The notes beneath the pieces are model-generated. The model saw nothing but the letters and a program-made list of their open reading frames with translations, did no database searches and was not told the origin of the DNA. Positions 33,301 to 43,628 of a DNA stretch of 64,000 nt are shown one piece after another. A program made the position numbers and the translations under genes. The stretch covers positions 266,786 through 330,785 of the forward strand of contig JBBPTG010000013.1 in NCBI GenBank assembly GCA_038093975.1, read 5' to 3'. How positions within the stretch are numbered: the stretch's first letter is position 1; every line of letters begins with the position of its first letter. This stretch comes from Chalciporus piperatus (taxonomy: Eukaryota > Basidiomycota > Agaricomycetes > Boletales > Boletaceae).

Positions 33301-34470
33301 CATGCTTATGTTTCATTCTCATCGTGCATTTCGACTACAATGTACTGTAATATTAGGTTTCCTCAATGTTGAGTGTTTATCAGGGCCGGCTGCATTTGCT
33401 CAGTGTGATACAAGTTTCGGCTAGAGTACAAGTCCTTCGGCTGGCATATTTAAAATATTCTACCTATCCCCAGACTCTTCTGCATGGGTTCTACCCTCCT
33501 GCTCACCAATCCATTGGGTGAGCATTATCAACCCTCTCGCCCTGTTCCATGTCAGCACCAAGCTCCTATTTATTTCTCGTAAAGTCATGGCTGCCTCCAC
33601 GAATTGCCCATGCAAGCTCTGTTGCATCTCGTTGATGTCACCCTGAAGCCCAGAGCTATTATCAGCATTCTGACCAAGGGCGAGCGGTCCCTATTCCAGA
33701 TTTTGAGTACCCATAGTGCTAACCCAAGATACTTCTGGTAACTCACCCCGAAGAAAGCCTCTGCCGGCCCGATAAAGTTCCCGAACTCCGGCCGATGATA
33801 GTCACCAGGCAGGCTGTTGCTGCCTTCTAACCACCACTTGTGCTGCAAATCCATGGCCGACAATGCTCGGCCGCACCTCAGCGATGTTTGTTGCATTATA
33901 TGCAATTGGCTCCCAGGTGTCATTGAAATTTCCTGGCGGAGCTGGCCATCCTCTAGATCGCTCACAATAATCAGCAAGATGACCCGATCCAACAGAGGGA
34001 TGTGTGGCAGATCGTTGTGAGTGATTGATTTGTATGCCATCAACCGATTCACTACAGCCTATTGTTTGGCAGTTAACAATCCTGCAGGAAGTGTGCAAAT
34101 CCATACTCACCACTTCCTCCCTCAGGGAGACCATTGCTGCAGGAGGCCATTGTCCTGCCTCTCCAACGGCTGCCTGTAATCTGCAGCCGAAGTACACCAA
34201 CAAAGTGTATGTTTCAACTTTAGTGAGCATCGGATGTTTGATGGAGAAGGCTGACTTTCGGCCAGGCTATCTTTGCTCCAGAGTCCAAGCACATGGGTTT
34301 CCCACGCCTGTCATGGATGTATTCCCAAAGTGTCAGCCGGATATTGATAGCGCATTGGAGCCGAGGAACCGAGGAACCGACCCGAAGGACCCGGCGGCCC
34401 CAAAGGACCCGCAGACGCTCCCATTTCTACCTATCTGTCGAGGGTTACACCACGACTCCCTTGATTCACT
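33301..34470. other. R1 3' part and unassigned sequence
   Basis: Bases 33301-33700 are shared with 6175-6600 (inverted) and so belong to R1. Bases 33700-34470 hold overlapping ORFs on both strands (33585-34230 minus, 34025-34504 plus) without recognisable motifs. The plus strand may be the decayed upstream part of the gene that follows. Confidence 0.35.
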
Positions 34471-35431
34471 ATGGACCCACCTCATGTTACCTCCGAGGAA
34501 TTAACTGATACGAACTTCGCCCTCTATCTCAACGATCTGTTGGCAACCTATGTCCAGGCACGTTTTCGGGAGGAGATGCTGCGCTTCCGCAATCAAACCA
34601 CCGAACCTGTCTTGCCAGATGTTCACATTCCTGTTAATGCTATCATTGAGGCCGAACGCATGGTGGTTGCGATGGTTTCAGCCTTCAGCCGTCCAGGCAA
34701 GCTATTATCCATGAAAGGCCATTCAGGCAGCTGATGTTCGGCCGCAGTCCGCCTGGATATTCAAGCAGAACAACTTGCATCGGTTCTAGGATATATCGAG
34801 TCAGGCATAAATCCAGATCACGAACAAAGGATTTCCGAGCGGCTTCCCTCCCTTCCGACCACTTTCATAGATTCGCCTTGCATTGTCACAGATCAAGCTG
34901 GCCGCATCCTACTTTGGTATCTCCCATCACCACTCACCTCCGAATTTCAGGTAGGCCTAGTCTGCTGAATGTGTCTTTTCAAGCCTCACTCGGCTGCCTA
35001 ATCATGGGTGCATAACACTCTGCCTGCAATCCAACTGCTTCTCCAATCCACCATCACAACCCCGCTGTCATCGCGTCATGGTTGGCGGACAGCCAATGCC
35101 CTCTTTTCCCAGGAAGCTGCATTCCAGGGGTCATTGAACATCTCGCCTGGCTGGTTTCCCCAAGCTCATAACGTATGTCCAATTCACCTTGATTTATTCA
35201 ATTCAACGACCTGATCTCTTGCAGGCCAGTAACTCAAGTCCAGCGCCGTCTGTCAATCTAGCAGACCCGAGCCTTGCGGCTTGGTTAGAAGACATGTTGG
35301 TCCCAAACGCAATCCTCTCGGCCGCCTACAGTGTTATGCATCCCAGGGCTTACCAATCTGCAAGGGTGGCTCAGGGAAGGTTGGCCACATGGGCCTTAAC
35401 GAGCGGCCGCACGGAGATGACTGCCATCATG
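34471..35431 (+). pseudogene. Fungal TET/JBP-like dioxygenase gene, N-terminal half
   Basis: ATG 34471, MDPPHVTSEELTDTNFALYL; TGA at 34732-34734, after which the same frame continues LDIQAEQLASVLGYIESG, LPTTFIDSPCIVTDQAGR, ILLWYLPSPL. Further on: HGWRTANALF, LNISPGWFPQAHN, intron 35173-35224 (GTATGT...TTGCAG), AAWLEDMLVPNAILSAAYSV and MHPRAYQSAR. The order ILLWYLP / GWRT / NISPGWF / IHP-like is what I know from mushroom proteins annotated as 2OGFeDO JBP1/TET oxygenases, whose iron-binding HxD...H part lies further downstream. Here Gypsy B starts at 35432 and the catalytic half is absent, so the identification rests on the N-terminal part only. Confidence 0.5.
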
Positions 35432-35886
35432 TGTTATAGTATTTAAAAACTTTTCAAAACTTTTGCCTACAACGGTATTCGAACTCTGGACTTTGTCTAC
35501 AACTTAGGGGTCAAGCCGGATTCATCTTAATCCGCTCCGGTAGTCCCTGTAGCATTACATAAACTATTACATAATCAGGTCACGTGACAAAAGTCCAGAC
35601 TTAGATGAGTCAGCAATGATGTCATGGCCTAGACCCTAATCCGTGCCTGGTACCTTTTCTTATCATCGTACCATTGACCTTATTTATCTTTCCCTTTGTG
35701 TTTTCCTTATTCGGCTGTTGGTCTGTGCGCACTTCTCAATAGTATATAAGTAGCCCTGTACTTATCACAGACCCCAGTCTAATCCATTTGTTGCTTCACC
35801 GCAATTAAGTTTTAGTACTCAGCATATTCCTTCGCAAGGCTTAGTGTTGCCTTAAGTCCCCGCTGTGTTGTGACCCAGTCATAACA
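35432..35886 (+). repeat. Element B 5' LTR
   Basis: 455 bp, TGTTATAGT...CATAACA. Contains TATATAAG (35743-35750) as probable promoter. Followed directly by cttggattagac, a candidate primer-binding site whose tRNA I could not assign. Confidence 0.95.
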
Positions 35887-36596
35887 CTTGGATTAGACTT
35901 GAAAACACCGCCTGGACTCTAGGGCTAAAGAGTTGGTCAAGAAGACCGTTTGTGTACGTGACACACAGGAGACCGCAACTCCATCCACTGCTGCATATAC
36001 GGCCGTCCGCCGTCATAAATTGGATAAAGTTGCTGTTCCCCATAGTGCACTAGGGGCTTTTTGATCGTTCGAGACGTCTTGGGGCCCGCTCACGCGCCAA
36101 CCCTCTGACTGTAGACACGATCCGGGTTCGCGTGATCACCCGTTGACGTCACGCATTCGCCATCTGGCTATTCTATTCTTTTGGGCCAGCCTTTAGTGCC
36201 CCGTTTCTGTTATCCTCCGTACTATAGTATTTGTTCGAAGACCGGATTGGGATCGTGCCCAATTGCGAAGGACGACAAGGGAAAAGCGCGTCGCCGCCCC
36301 CTTGGCTGAGTCATACGTAGCAACGTAAGCCGGCAGCACCGCCGAGGTACAAAAAAAATAGAAAACAATACAAAATAGTATCCTGTATTACGATAGCTTT
36401 TGCTGCTGCTCGAAAATAGAAGTTCGAGAGTAGTATATGTGCAAAATCCAAACAGATCTTGGGAAACTTCCTCAGAAGGTCTGCAAAGATTCCGATAAGC
36501 GTCGCAGGTATTACCTCCGCTCGAAAAAATATTTTCTTCGTCCTCGTGTCTGTCATCCCCAGAGAACCTTTGGAAGATAGGGTTCAGTAAGGATAT

Positions 36597-37677
36597 ATGT
36601 CAGCAGAGTTCTTAGATCAAGAACCACAAGCCCAGGGTTACAGATCTCCTCCACGCCACTTCCCTTCCTCATCCGAAAGTTCACATCCTCCTACTCCCCG
36701 TCCCGAATCTCCGATGGCAGATCCCGCTGATCCCATCGCTGCTCTCACCGCCACCCGTAGAAGGCGAACCAGAACCTGATCGAGCACCCCTGGGACTACT
36801 AGCATGGCCCACGTGGACAATATTTTCACATCTCCTCAAATCACATTTTCAAATAGACGTTCTCGCTCATGAGAGTCTTCGAAAATTGGAAGCATTGAAG
36901 CAGGCTGGGAAACCTGTGGATATCTTCCTCCAGGAGTTTGAATTGTTGAAAGCGGAATCGGAGATTGAAGATGCTCACGCCAAAGAGCTTCTGAAAAAGG
37001 CAATAGATTACAAAATCTATTATCAGGCACAAATCAACACCAATGTTGATGAGCAAAATCTGACCAATACGATCGACACTTACCGAAAGTTGGGTCGAAC
37101 TTTCGAACGTATTGTCGTTGAACGCGGTGCTCCAGTTCGTCAGGCACCCGCGACTGCGCCAAGGCCTTCATCATCATACCCGTATCTCCCCCCTCGTTAC
37201 CCAATCGCATCACGCCCGCTCCCACGTCCCCCCGCTCAGTATGCGGCACCCCGTTTCACTCCCACAGGCACACAGCCTGGTCGTGGAGCCCCGATGGATC
37301 TGTCGGCACAGCAAATGCCAAGACCCCCCGTTCGGGGAAACTGTTTCAATTGCGACCAGCCAGGTCATTTTGCAAACGCGTGCCCAAAGCCCCACAGGCC
37401 GCGTCAGAGACAAGTTGTTATGTGGGATCCGTATTCGCAACAATACGTTGAATCTTCCCTGCCGTTTGACAACCGGCAGATGCCCTTCGCAGGTACCATC
37501 CCTGCACCCTATCCTCCCCAATCTTCCCCCTACCCCGCTGGCCCGTCCACCAGCACAAGTTACATGTCGCATCAAGCGGCATATACCAACCAAGAAGCGG
37601 AAGCGTACTGGCGCGACCGCATTGAATCAGAAGCCAAGGCACAGGCAGCCGAGGCTTTAAAAGGAAACAGCCAATGA
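36597..37677 (+). pseudogene. Element B gag, internally deleted
   Basis: N-terminal part from the ATG at 36597 (MSAEFLDQEPQ, then PMADPADPIAALTA) is joined near 36750 to a different frame reading PLGLLAWPTWTIFSHLLKSH, KLEALKQAGKPVDIFLQEFE, KLGRTFERIV, and a nucleocapsid zinc knuckle CFNCDQPGHFANAC (37342-37383). The middle of the capsid region (~100-150 codons by comparison with gag of element C) is missing. Stop TGA 37675-37677 overlaps the pol ATG (ATGA). TTTAAAA at 37656-37662 is in register for a -1 frameshift. Confidence 0.85.
37656..37677 (+). promoter_or_regulatory. Gag-pol junction of element B: slippery heptamer and ATGA overlap
   Basis: Gag codons read GCT TTA AAA GGA, so T-TTA-AAA fits the X-XXY-YYZ rule. 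A -1 slip there enters the frame of pol, which is open from 37662. Twelve nt later the gag TGA overlaps an ATG of pol. Both frameshifting and reinitiation are possible. Confidence 0.6.
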
Positions 37678-40600
37678 GAGAAATGGGTTCTCGGCGGCTC
37701 GGACATAGTTTACCAAATGGTTGTATTAGTACTACTCCTTGTGTTCCGTTTCAATATAACTTTTCTTCTTCTGAAAGGGCGTCCCTTAGTGGCGTGGCGA
37801 CAGAAGTAAAACAATTCGTGCTTAATTCCCTTAAGGTAAATTATTCGAAAAAAGAAATCCCATCAAAAATACATGTAAGGAATCAAAATCGGAAAAACGA
37901 GCTGGATCTCGCTATTACTATTATGTACGATAAAGGGGAGCAATGGAAGAAAATGGAGTTTGCCGCTCTATTGGATTCCGGCGCAACCGAAACGTTTATA
38001 GATAAATCGTTCTGTGAGCGACATGGTTTGACACTGGAAGAACTTCCTTTTCCTATTCCAGTGTACAACGCCGACGGCTCAGAGGGAGCGATAGGCGGTG
38101 TCACTCACAAGGTTTCGCTTGTTTTGGGACACAATGGACATTTTGAGCATATGGACGCTTTCGTTTCTGTACTTGTCGGCTACGATTGGCTTGAGAGGCA
38201 TAACCCTGAAATTGATTGGGTGGCCAAACGAGTACGATTCACACGATGTACAGATCAGTGCAAAGTAGTCAACTATCATTTGAATCGTTCTTTTTCTATT
38301 CGCAGAGTGTTTGAGGCGGGGCTCACCGAGAAAGTCCCAGTAGAGCTCCACGAATACTTAGATGTCTTTTCAGAGCAAGAGAGTGAGCGTATGCCTACCC
38401 GAAAGGCGTGGGACCACGCAATAGATCTCAAGCCTGATTTTGTTCCTAAAAAGGGTCGGGTGATTCCGATGTCCGAACAGGAACTTGATGACGTCAAAAA
38501 ATTCATCGATAAGGAGTTATCGAAAGGATATCTTCGTCCGTCGAAATCCCCTCAGACATCTCCTGTTTTCTTTATTCCAAAAAAGGACGGTAAAAAAAGA
38601 TTAGTTATGGACTATCGTTATGTAAATGAGGGAACTGTCAAAAACGCTTACCCTCTTCCCCTCATTTCCGGACTTATCGACCAGCTCAAAGGAGCTGACA
38701 TGTTTACTAAAATGGACCTACGTTGGGGTTATAATAATGTTAGAATAAAAGAAGGCGACGAATGGAAAGCGGCTTTCGTTACTCCATTTGGCGCTTACGA
38801 ACCTGTTGTTATGTACTTTGGACTTACGAACTCTCCCCCCACATTCCAACAAATGATGAATGATCTATTTAGCGATCTTCATGGGGTTCTTATTATTTAT
38901 ATCGACGATCTCATGATCTTTACGTTCGGAAAAACTAGAGCAGAGCACTTAGAAATAGTTAAAACCGTATTGCAACGTCTCAGAGAGAACGATCTTTACG
39001 TAAAACCAGAAAAATGTAGCTTCGCGGTGGACTCCGTAGATTTCCTGGGAATGGTTATCTCCCAGAAAGGCGTAGAGATGGACAACTCGAAGGTGCAGGC
39101 TATTCTGGACTGGCCTGCGCCAACTAGGTTGAAGGGTGTTCAGTCCTTTTTAGGATTAGCGAACTTCTACCGACACTTCATTCAGGGCTTCGCTGACATT
39201 GCTCGTCCCTTGAATGACCTGACCAAAAAGGACACACCATACCGGTGGGGACTGGAGCAACAGCAAGCTTTTGATAAGCTGAAGCAGCAATTCACGACCG
39301 CTCCGCTTTTAGCTTATCCTGACCGCTCTAAAGAAGTCAGAGTAGAAACGGACGCTAGTGATATTGCAACGGGAGCTGTGCTCTCGGTTAAATGCGATGA
39401 TGGCCTCTGGAGGCCTTGTGCCTTCATTTCCCATTCCTTTAGTTCTGCTGAGAAGAACTACCCGGTTTATGACAAGGAGCTTCTAGCTGTCATTCGGGCT
39501 TTGCAGGAATGGAGACATTATCTAATGGGTCGAGAACATTTCGAGATTTGGACTGATCACAAGAATCTCGAATATTGGAAATCTCCCCAAACTCTGAGCC
39601 CGCGTCAAGCACGCTGGAATGCGTTGCTCTCAGAGTATAACTACTCGATTATTTATAAACCGGGTGCTACAAATGGAAGGGCTGATGCTTTATCTCGTCG
39701 AGAAGATCACGGAGAAGCAGATCCCGACCATAACAAAAATATTACTGTCCTTCCTGCTTCTGTTTTTATTAATACGGTTACTCTTTCTTCACCTATTTAC
39801 GACGAAATACAAAACGAATCAGAAAAAATAAAAAATGATACTTTAGATGGCTTTGTTTTTGACGAGGGGTCTATAGTATTTAAAAATGACAAAAACAAAG
39901 TTTTCGTTCCTATTTCTTTACGTACTAAACTACTCACAATCCTTCATGATTCTCCTATTGGCGGCCATGGTGGCCAAGGACGTACTTTGCATCTGGTTAC
40001 TCGTTATTTCTCGTGGCCTGGTGTCACAAAGGACGTTAAAACATACGTAGAACATTGTCAGACGTGCGCCCTCACGAAGGGAAAGTCAACGGCACAAGCT
40101 GGCAAATTAATTCCCCTTCCAGTTCCAAAAGAACCTTGGAAGGATATATCTATAGATTTTACCACGGGTTTTCCTAAATCACGTGGCTTTGATGCTATTT
40201 GTGTAATTGTAGATCGCTTTTCTAAAGAAGTAGAGTTTATCGCTTGTAAAAAGACAATTTCTTCAAAAGAATTAGCTATTCTATTTAGAGACAATGTTTG
40301 GTGTAGACACGGACTTCCCTCTTCGATTGTTTCAGATCGAGGACCGCAATTCGCATCGGAGTTTACTTCACAGCTTTGCACCCTTCTAGGAATAGAACAG
40401 AAGCTGTCAACCGCTTATCACCCCCAAACCGATGGCCAAACGGAGCGTATGAACCGAGAACTCCAGCAGTATCTCCGCGCTTACGTGGCTAAACGTCAAA
40501 CGGAATGGGCTGATTGGTTGAAGATAGCGCAGTTCCATCACAATTCCTCCTTATCCACTGCTACCGGAACCATCCCCTTCGCTATAACAAAAAACTACTT

Positions 40601-41291
40601 CCCACGCATGGGATTCGAAGGCGATTCATCTCCAGCTGGTACATTCTTAGAGAAATGCGGAAAGGCACACAAAGAAGTAGAGCAGGCATTAGAAGAAACT
40701 CAGAACCGGATGAAAGAGCAAGCGGACAAGCATCGGTCCGAAGCTCCAGATTATCAAATCGGAGATTTTGTTATGTTATCCACGGACAACCTTAAATTAC
40801 CTTATCCCTCCAAAAAGATGACGCAAAACTGGATCGGACCTTATCAAATCACGAAGGTCCTTCCCAATGCAGTCACACTAGACTTGCCCAATTCCATGCA
40901 TATCCATCCCACGGTTAATGTCAAACGGGTCAAACCGGCTAAAGAACCATTGGAAGGGCAACCGGTCCGTCTTCCGGATCCGGTAATAGTCAATCAAGAA
41001 GGAGAAGAAGAGTATGAGGTGGATTACGTAGTGAAGTCTCAGGTTAAACAAGGACAATTAGAGTACCTGGTTCATTGGAAAGGCTGGGACATATCGGACC
41101 GTACATGGGAAAAGGCAGCGCATTTGTCAAATGCACCTGAAGCTGTTAAAGCTTTTCACAAAAAGCACCCGTCCGCCCCACGTCGAATCAACATGACCAT
41201 GGGAAATTTCTCTGCCTTGTTCCAAAAATACGAAAATCTGACAGAGGTTCCTGAGCGCAAGTTGCCGAATCGCCTGGAATGCGATTTCTAG
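37674..41291 (+). CDS. Element B pol polyprotein, 1,205 aa
   Basis: Unbroken. Aspartic protease LLDSGATETF (residue ~100); reverse transcriptase KKRLVMDYRYVN and YIDDLMIF (~310-415); RNase H VETDASDIATGAVL (~559), WTDHKNLEYW, ADALSRRE; integrase zinc region HDSPIGGHGG...HCQTCALTK (~759-800); core SIDFTTGFP, SDRGPQFAS, QTERMN supplying D, D, E (~827, 888, 923); GPF-like QNWIGPYQI; chromodomain EEEYEVDYVV, YLVHWKGW (~1113-1165). All catalytic residues that can be read by eye are present, so the enzyme set may be functional. Chromodomains direct integration to modified chromatin in this clade (chromoviruses). Confidence 0.95.
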   Translation: MREMGSRRLGHSLPNGCISTTPCVPFQYNFSSSERASLSGVATEVKQFVLNSLKVNYSKKEIPSKIHVRNQNRKNELDLAITIMYDKGEQWKKMEFAALLDSGATETFIDKSFCERHGLTLEELPFPIPVYNADGSEGAIGGVTHKVSLVLGHNGHFEHMDAFVSVLVGYDWLERHNPEIDWVAKRVRFTRCTDQCKVVNYHLNRSFSIRRVFEAGLTEKVPVELHEYLDVFSEQESERMPTRKAWDHAIDLKPDFVPKKGRVIPMSEQELDDVKKFIDKELSKGYLRPSKSPQTSPVFFIPKKDGKKRLVMDYRYVNEGTVKNAYPLPLISGLIDQLKGADMFTKMDLRWGYNNVRIKEGDEWKAAFVTPFGAYEPVVMYFGLTNSPPTFQQMMNDLFSDLHGVLIIYIDDLMIFTFGKTRAEHLEIVKTVLQRLRENDLYVKPEKCSFAVDSVDFLGMVISQKGVEMDNSKVQAILDWPAPTRLKGVQSFLGLANFYRHFIQGFADIARPLNDLTKKDTPYRWGLEQQQAFDKLKQQFTTAPLLAYPDRSKEVRVETDASDIATGAVLSVKCDDGLWRPCAFISHSFSSAEKNYPVYDKELLAVIRALQEWRHYLMGREHFEIWTDHKNLEYWKSPQTLSPRQARWNALLSEYNYSIIYKPGATNGRADALSRREDHGEADPDHNKNITVLPASVFINTVTLSSPIYDEIQNESEKIKNDTLDGFVFDEGSIVFKNDKNKVFVPISLRTKLLTILHDSPIGGHGGQGRTLHLVTRYFSWPGVTKDVKTYVEHCQTCALTKGKSTAQAGKLIPLPVPKEPWKDISIDFTTGFPKSRGFDAICVIVDRFSKEVEFIACKKTISSKELAILFRDNVWCRHGLPSSIVSDRGPQFASEFTSQLCTLLGIEQKLSTAYHPQTDGQTERMNRELQQYLRAYVAKRQTEWADWLKIAQFHHNSSLSTATGTIPFAITKNYFPRMGFEGDSSPAGTFLEKCGKAHKEVEQALEETQNRMKEQADKHRSEAPDYQIGDFVMLSTDNLKLPYPSKKMTQNWIGPYQITKVLPNAVTLDLPNSMHIHPTVNVKRVKPAKEPLEGQPVRLPDPVIVNQEGEEEYEVDYVVKSQVKQGQLEYLVHWKGWDISDRTWEKAAHLSNAPEAVKAFHKKHPSAPRRINMTMGNFSALFQKYENLTEVPERKLPNRLECDF

Positions 41292-41302
41292 AGAGGGGAT
41301 AG

Positions 41303-41757
41303 TGTTATAGTATTTAAAAAACTTTTCAAACTGTTGCCTACAATGGTATTCGAACTCTGAACTTTGTCTACAACTTAGGGGTCAAGCCGGATTCATCTTA
41401 ATCCGCTCCGGTAGTCCCTGTAGCATTACGTAAACTATTACATAATCAGGTCACGTGACAAAGGTCTAGACTTAGATGAGTCAGCAATGATGTCATGGCC
41501 TAGACCCTAATCCGTACCTGGTACCTTTTCTTATCATCGTACCATTTACCTTATTTATCTTTCCCTTTGTGTTTTCCTTATTCGGCTGTTGGTCTGTGCG
41601 CACTTCTCAATAGTATATAAGTAACCCTGTACTTATCACAGACCTCAGTCTAATCCATTTGTTGCTTCACCGCAATTAAGTTTTAGTACTCAGCATACTC
41701 CTTCGCAAGGCCTAGTGTTGCCTTAAGTCCCCGCCGTGTTGTGACTCAGTCATAACA
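41303..41757 (+). repeat. Element B 3' LTR
   Basis: 455 bp, TGTTATAG...CATAACA, preceded by gagaggggatag. Differs from the 5' LTR mostly by transitions. The next base begins a minus-strand exon (41758). Confidence 0.95.
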
Positions 41758-42115
41758 GGGTCATTCTTCTGGGCAGTGAGTCATCAATCGTGGATTTACT
41801 GTACAATCAATCTCACCTTCAGTGTGCGACGCTTCTTGCCTCGAGGAGGCCCGATCTTAATACCTGGATCTTCCTGTCCTTCATTGGGGCTGGAGATCGA
41901 CGGTGCATTTGCATCCAGACCATCTGCACCAAGAGCGGCCTTCGCGCGGTGGGTGAGAAGGACCATCGGGCTGCTACGAAATTGGTAGTGAGCATGATGA
42001 ATCAGTCGGTCGGCCTAGGCACGATACGCATCGTTGCCTTGCATCACTGTTCGACACGCGTCGAACGGGGGCGACCGAGACACTCGCGCCAGACACGCGT
42101 CTGACTGAGCATCAC
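41758..42115 (-). pseudogene. Minus-strand gene piece cut by element B
   Basis: On the minus strand MVLLTHRAKAALGADGLDAN (ATG 41966) runs to GPPRGKKRRTLK, a GTGAGA donor (intron 41769-41816, ending GCCCAG), then KNDP and the LTR at 41757. A likely upstream exon (DACLARVSRSPPFDACR, about 42050-42110) spans two of the CpG palindromes. Basic, perhaps nuclear. Family not recognised. Confidence 0.4.
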
Positions 42116-43577
42116 AGGGAAAGTAATAGACGGACCTACTGTACAGTAGCAATGAGCGGAAGGAGTGGTATAGACGGGGAAGAATGGACGAGGGGTGAGA
42201 CTGCAAAGCGGTTAGAGACAACTGAACGGGCGAAGGAGGACGTACAATGGCGACAACACGGGATAATATTCGGAAGGAGGGTAGATGGTGAAGACTGGAC
42301 GAGCGGCGAGACTGTAAAGAAGTGAGCGCAGATGGAACTCGATGGATGAACTTACTGAGACGAGTGTTGTGACTGCAAAGATGTCTGGAGGAGCGTTGAG
42401 ACTGTAATGAAGTGAGCGCACACTGAAATCAGTGGATAACTTACGATGGCGCGCCCTGGGAGGTCGAAGGATGGTGCAACGAAGCGCTTCGTGCACGAGC
42501 GAGTACAGCAGGACACGCGTCCTGCTATACTATACTGAAGGAAGTAGTCCCAACACGCATTGGGACTCGGAAGATGCTTGAGGGAGGTGGTCGTGGTGAT
42601 GTGGTGTGTGGATGGAAAGAGATGGTGGACGAGGGAAAACTGTGGACCGCTGTTTGGATGTGTTCCAAACTCTGCAGAAATACGCGGTTCCCCAGATTGG
42701 GTAGGTTGCCTAATCAAATGAAGTAACACATCTCTACCTAATTTGACAGCTTCGCATAACATCAGGAAAAAACCTCTGTTCCCTATATCACTCTTTGATG
42801 ATATATGGAGGTATTTGATGATATATGTTACTATATGGTGTCATCGGAGTTTCAACTTAATCACCCAGCGGAGCTCAAACACTATTCTCTCCTTCATCCT
42901 TCTTCTCTTCCATCCACCACCACCACCACCACCGCTTCTCTCAAGCATCTTCCGAGTCCCAACGCGTGTTGGAACTACTTCCTTCCGTATAGTATAGCAG
43001 GGCGCGTGTCCTGCTGTACTCGCTCGTGCACGAAGCGCTTCGTTGCACCATCCTTCGACCTCCCAGGGCGCGCCATCGTAAGTTATCCACTGATTTCAGT
43101 GTGCGCTCACCTCATTACAGTCTCAACACTCCTCCAGACATCTTTGCCGTCACAACACTCCTCCCAGTAAGTTCATCCATCGAGTTCCATCTGCGCTCAC
43201 TTCTTTACAGTCTCGCCGCTCGTCCAGTCATCTTTGCAGTCCCAATGCTCCGCCCAGTAAGTTCATCCATCGATGTCCGCCTGCGCTAACCACTTTGCAG
43301 GCTCAACGCTCCTCCGGTGTGCACAGTCTACTCCTTGAACAAACTTCCACTCGTTTGGTGGGTTTCGTGTCCTCCCAATATTGTTCGCTGATCATCTTGC
43401 TCCCATTGTAGCACCGTCCGTTCGACATTTCCTGCTGTTTCCCAACCGTCTGGTGAGTTAGATGCCAAACATCATTCCCTGCCCACCAGTGTTCGAGCTC
43501 CTTAACACGTGTTAAGGAGTCTGGCATACACCCCAACGCGCGTTGGGGTGTGTCAGGATCGACGCGTGTCGATCCTG
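42050..43577. repeat. Cluster of short CpG-rich palindromes
   Basis: Nine inverted repeats of 14-24 bp, each with host-like arms round an 8-nt core ACACGCGT or its complement ACGCGTGT (or one-base variants): 42050-42065, 42090-42103, 42507-42526, 42546-42567, 42955-42976, 42996-43015, 43498-43519, 43529-43550, 43554-43577. Arms differ completely between sites (for example AGCAGG, AGGATCG, CACCCCA). Two more lie at 45299-45313 and 47237-47254. Confidence 0.85.
42293..43223. repeat. Inverted duplication, ~315-bp arms
   Basis: 42293-42612 is the inverse of 42911-43223 (over 90% alike); both encode the same open stretch HEALRCTILRPPRARHRKL. The ~300-bp centre contains repeated tgatgatata (42795-42835). 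On the right side, ~47-bp pieces (ctcc-agacatctttgc...cccag) alternate with ~44-bp intron-like pieces (GTAAGTTCATCC...ACAG) two to three times up to 43310. Confidence 0.85.
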
Positions 43578-43628
43578 TCGTGCCTCCTGAATACGTATTG
43601 ATTGAGATTCTACAGATTCTGCCACACA

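Larger units (their letters stand above)
35432..41757 (+). mobile_element. Ty3/Gypsy chromovirus, full length (element B)
   Basis: 6,326 bp with 455-bp LTRs at each end, TG...CA with TGTTAT/ATAACA ends, gag, pol and a purine tract (gagagggga) before the 3' LTR. The LTRs differ at roughly 15-18 positions (about 3-4%). No 5-bp target duplication (left tcatg, right gggtc), and the flanks belong to different genes. gag has an internal deletion and pol is open, so it may depend on gag from another copy. A TATAA-type box (35743-35750) lies in the LTR. Confidence 0.95.

Noticed and set aside
33585..34230. Minus-strand ORFs of 155 and 142 codons
   Set aside because: They overlap in different frames, show no recognisable domain, and the 5' third is R1 repeat.
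42219..42496. ORF of 94 codons duplicated in inverse at 43026-43289
   Set aside because: Shared because of the inverted duplication; the frame runs through intron-like GTAAGT...ACAG pieces, so it is not taken as a protein.
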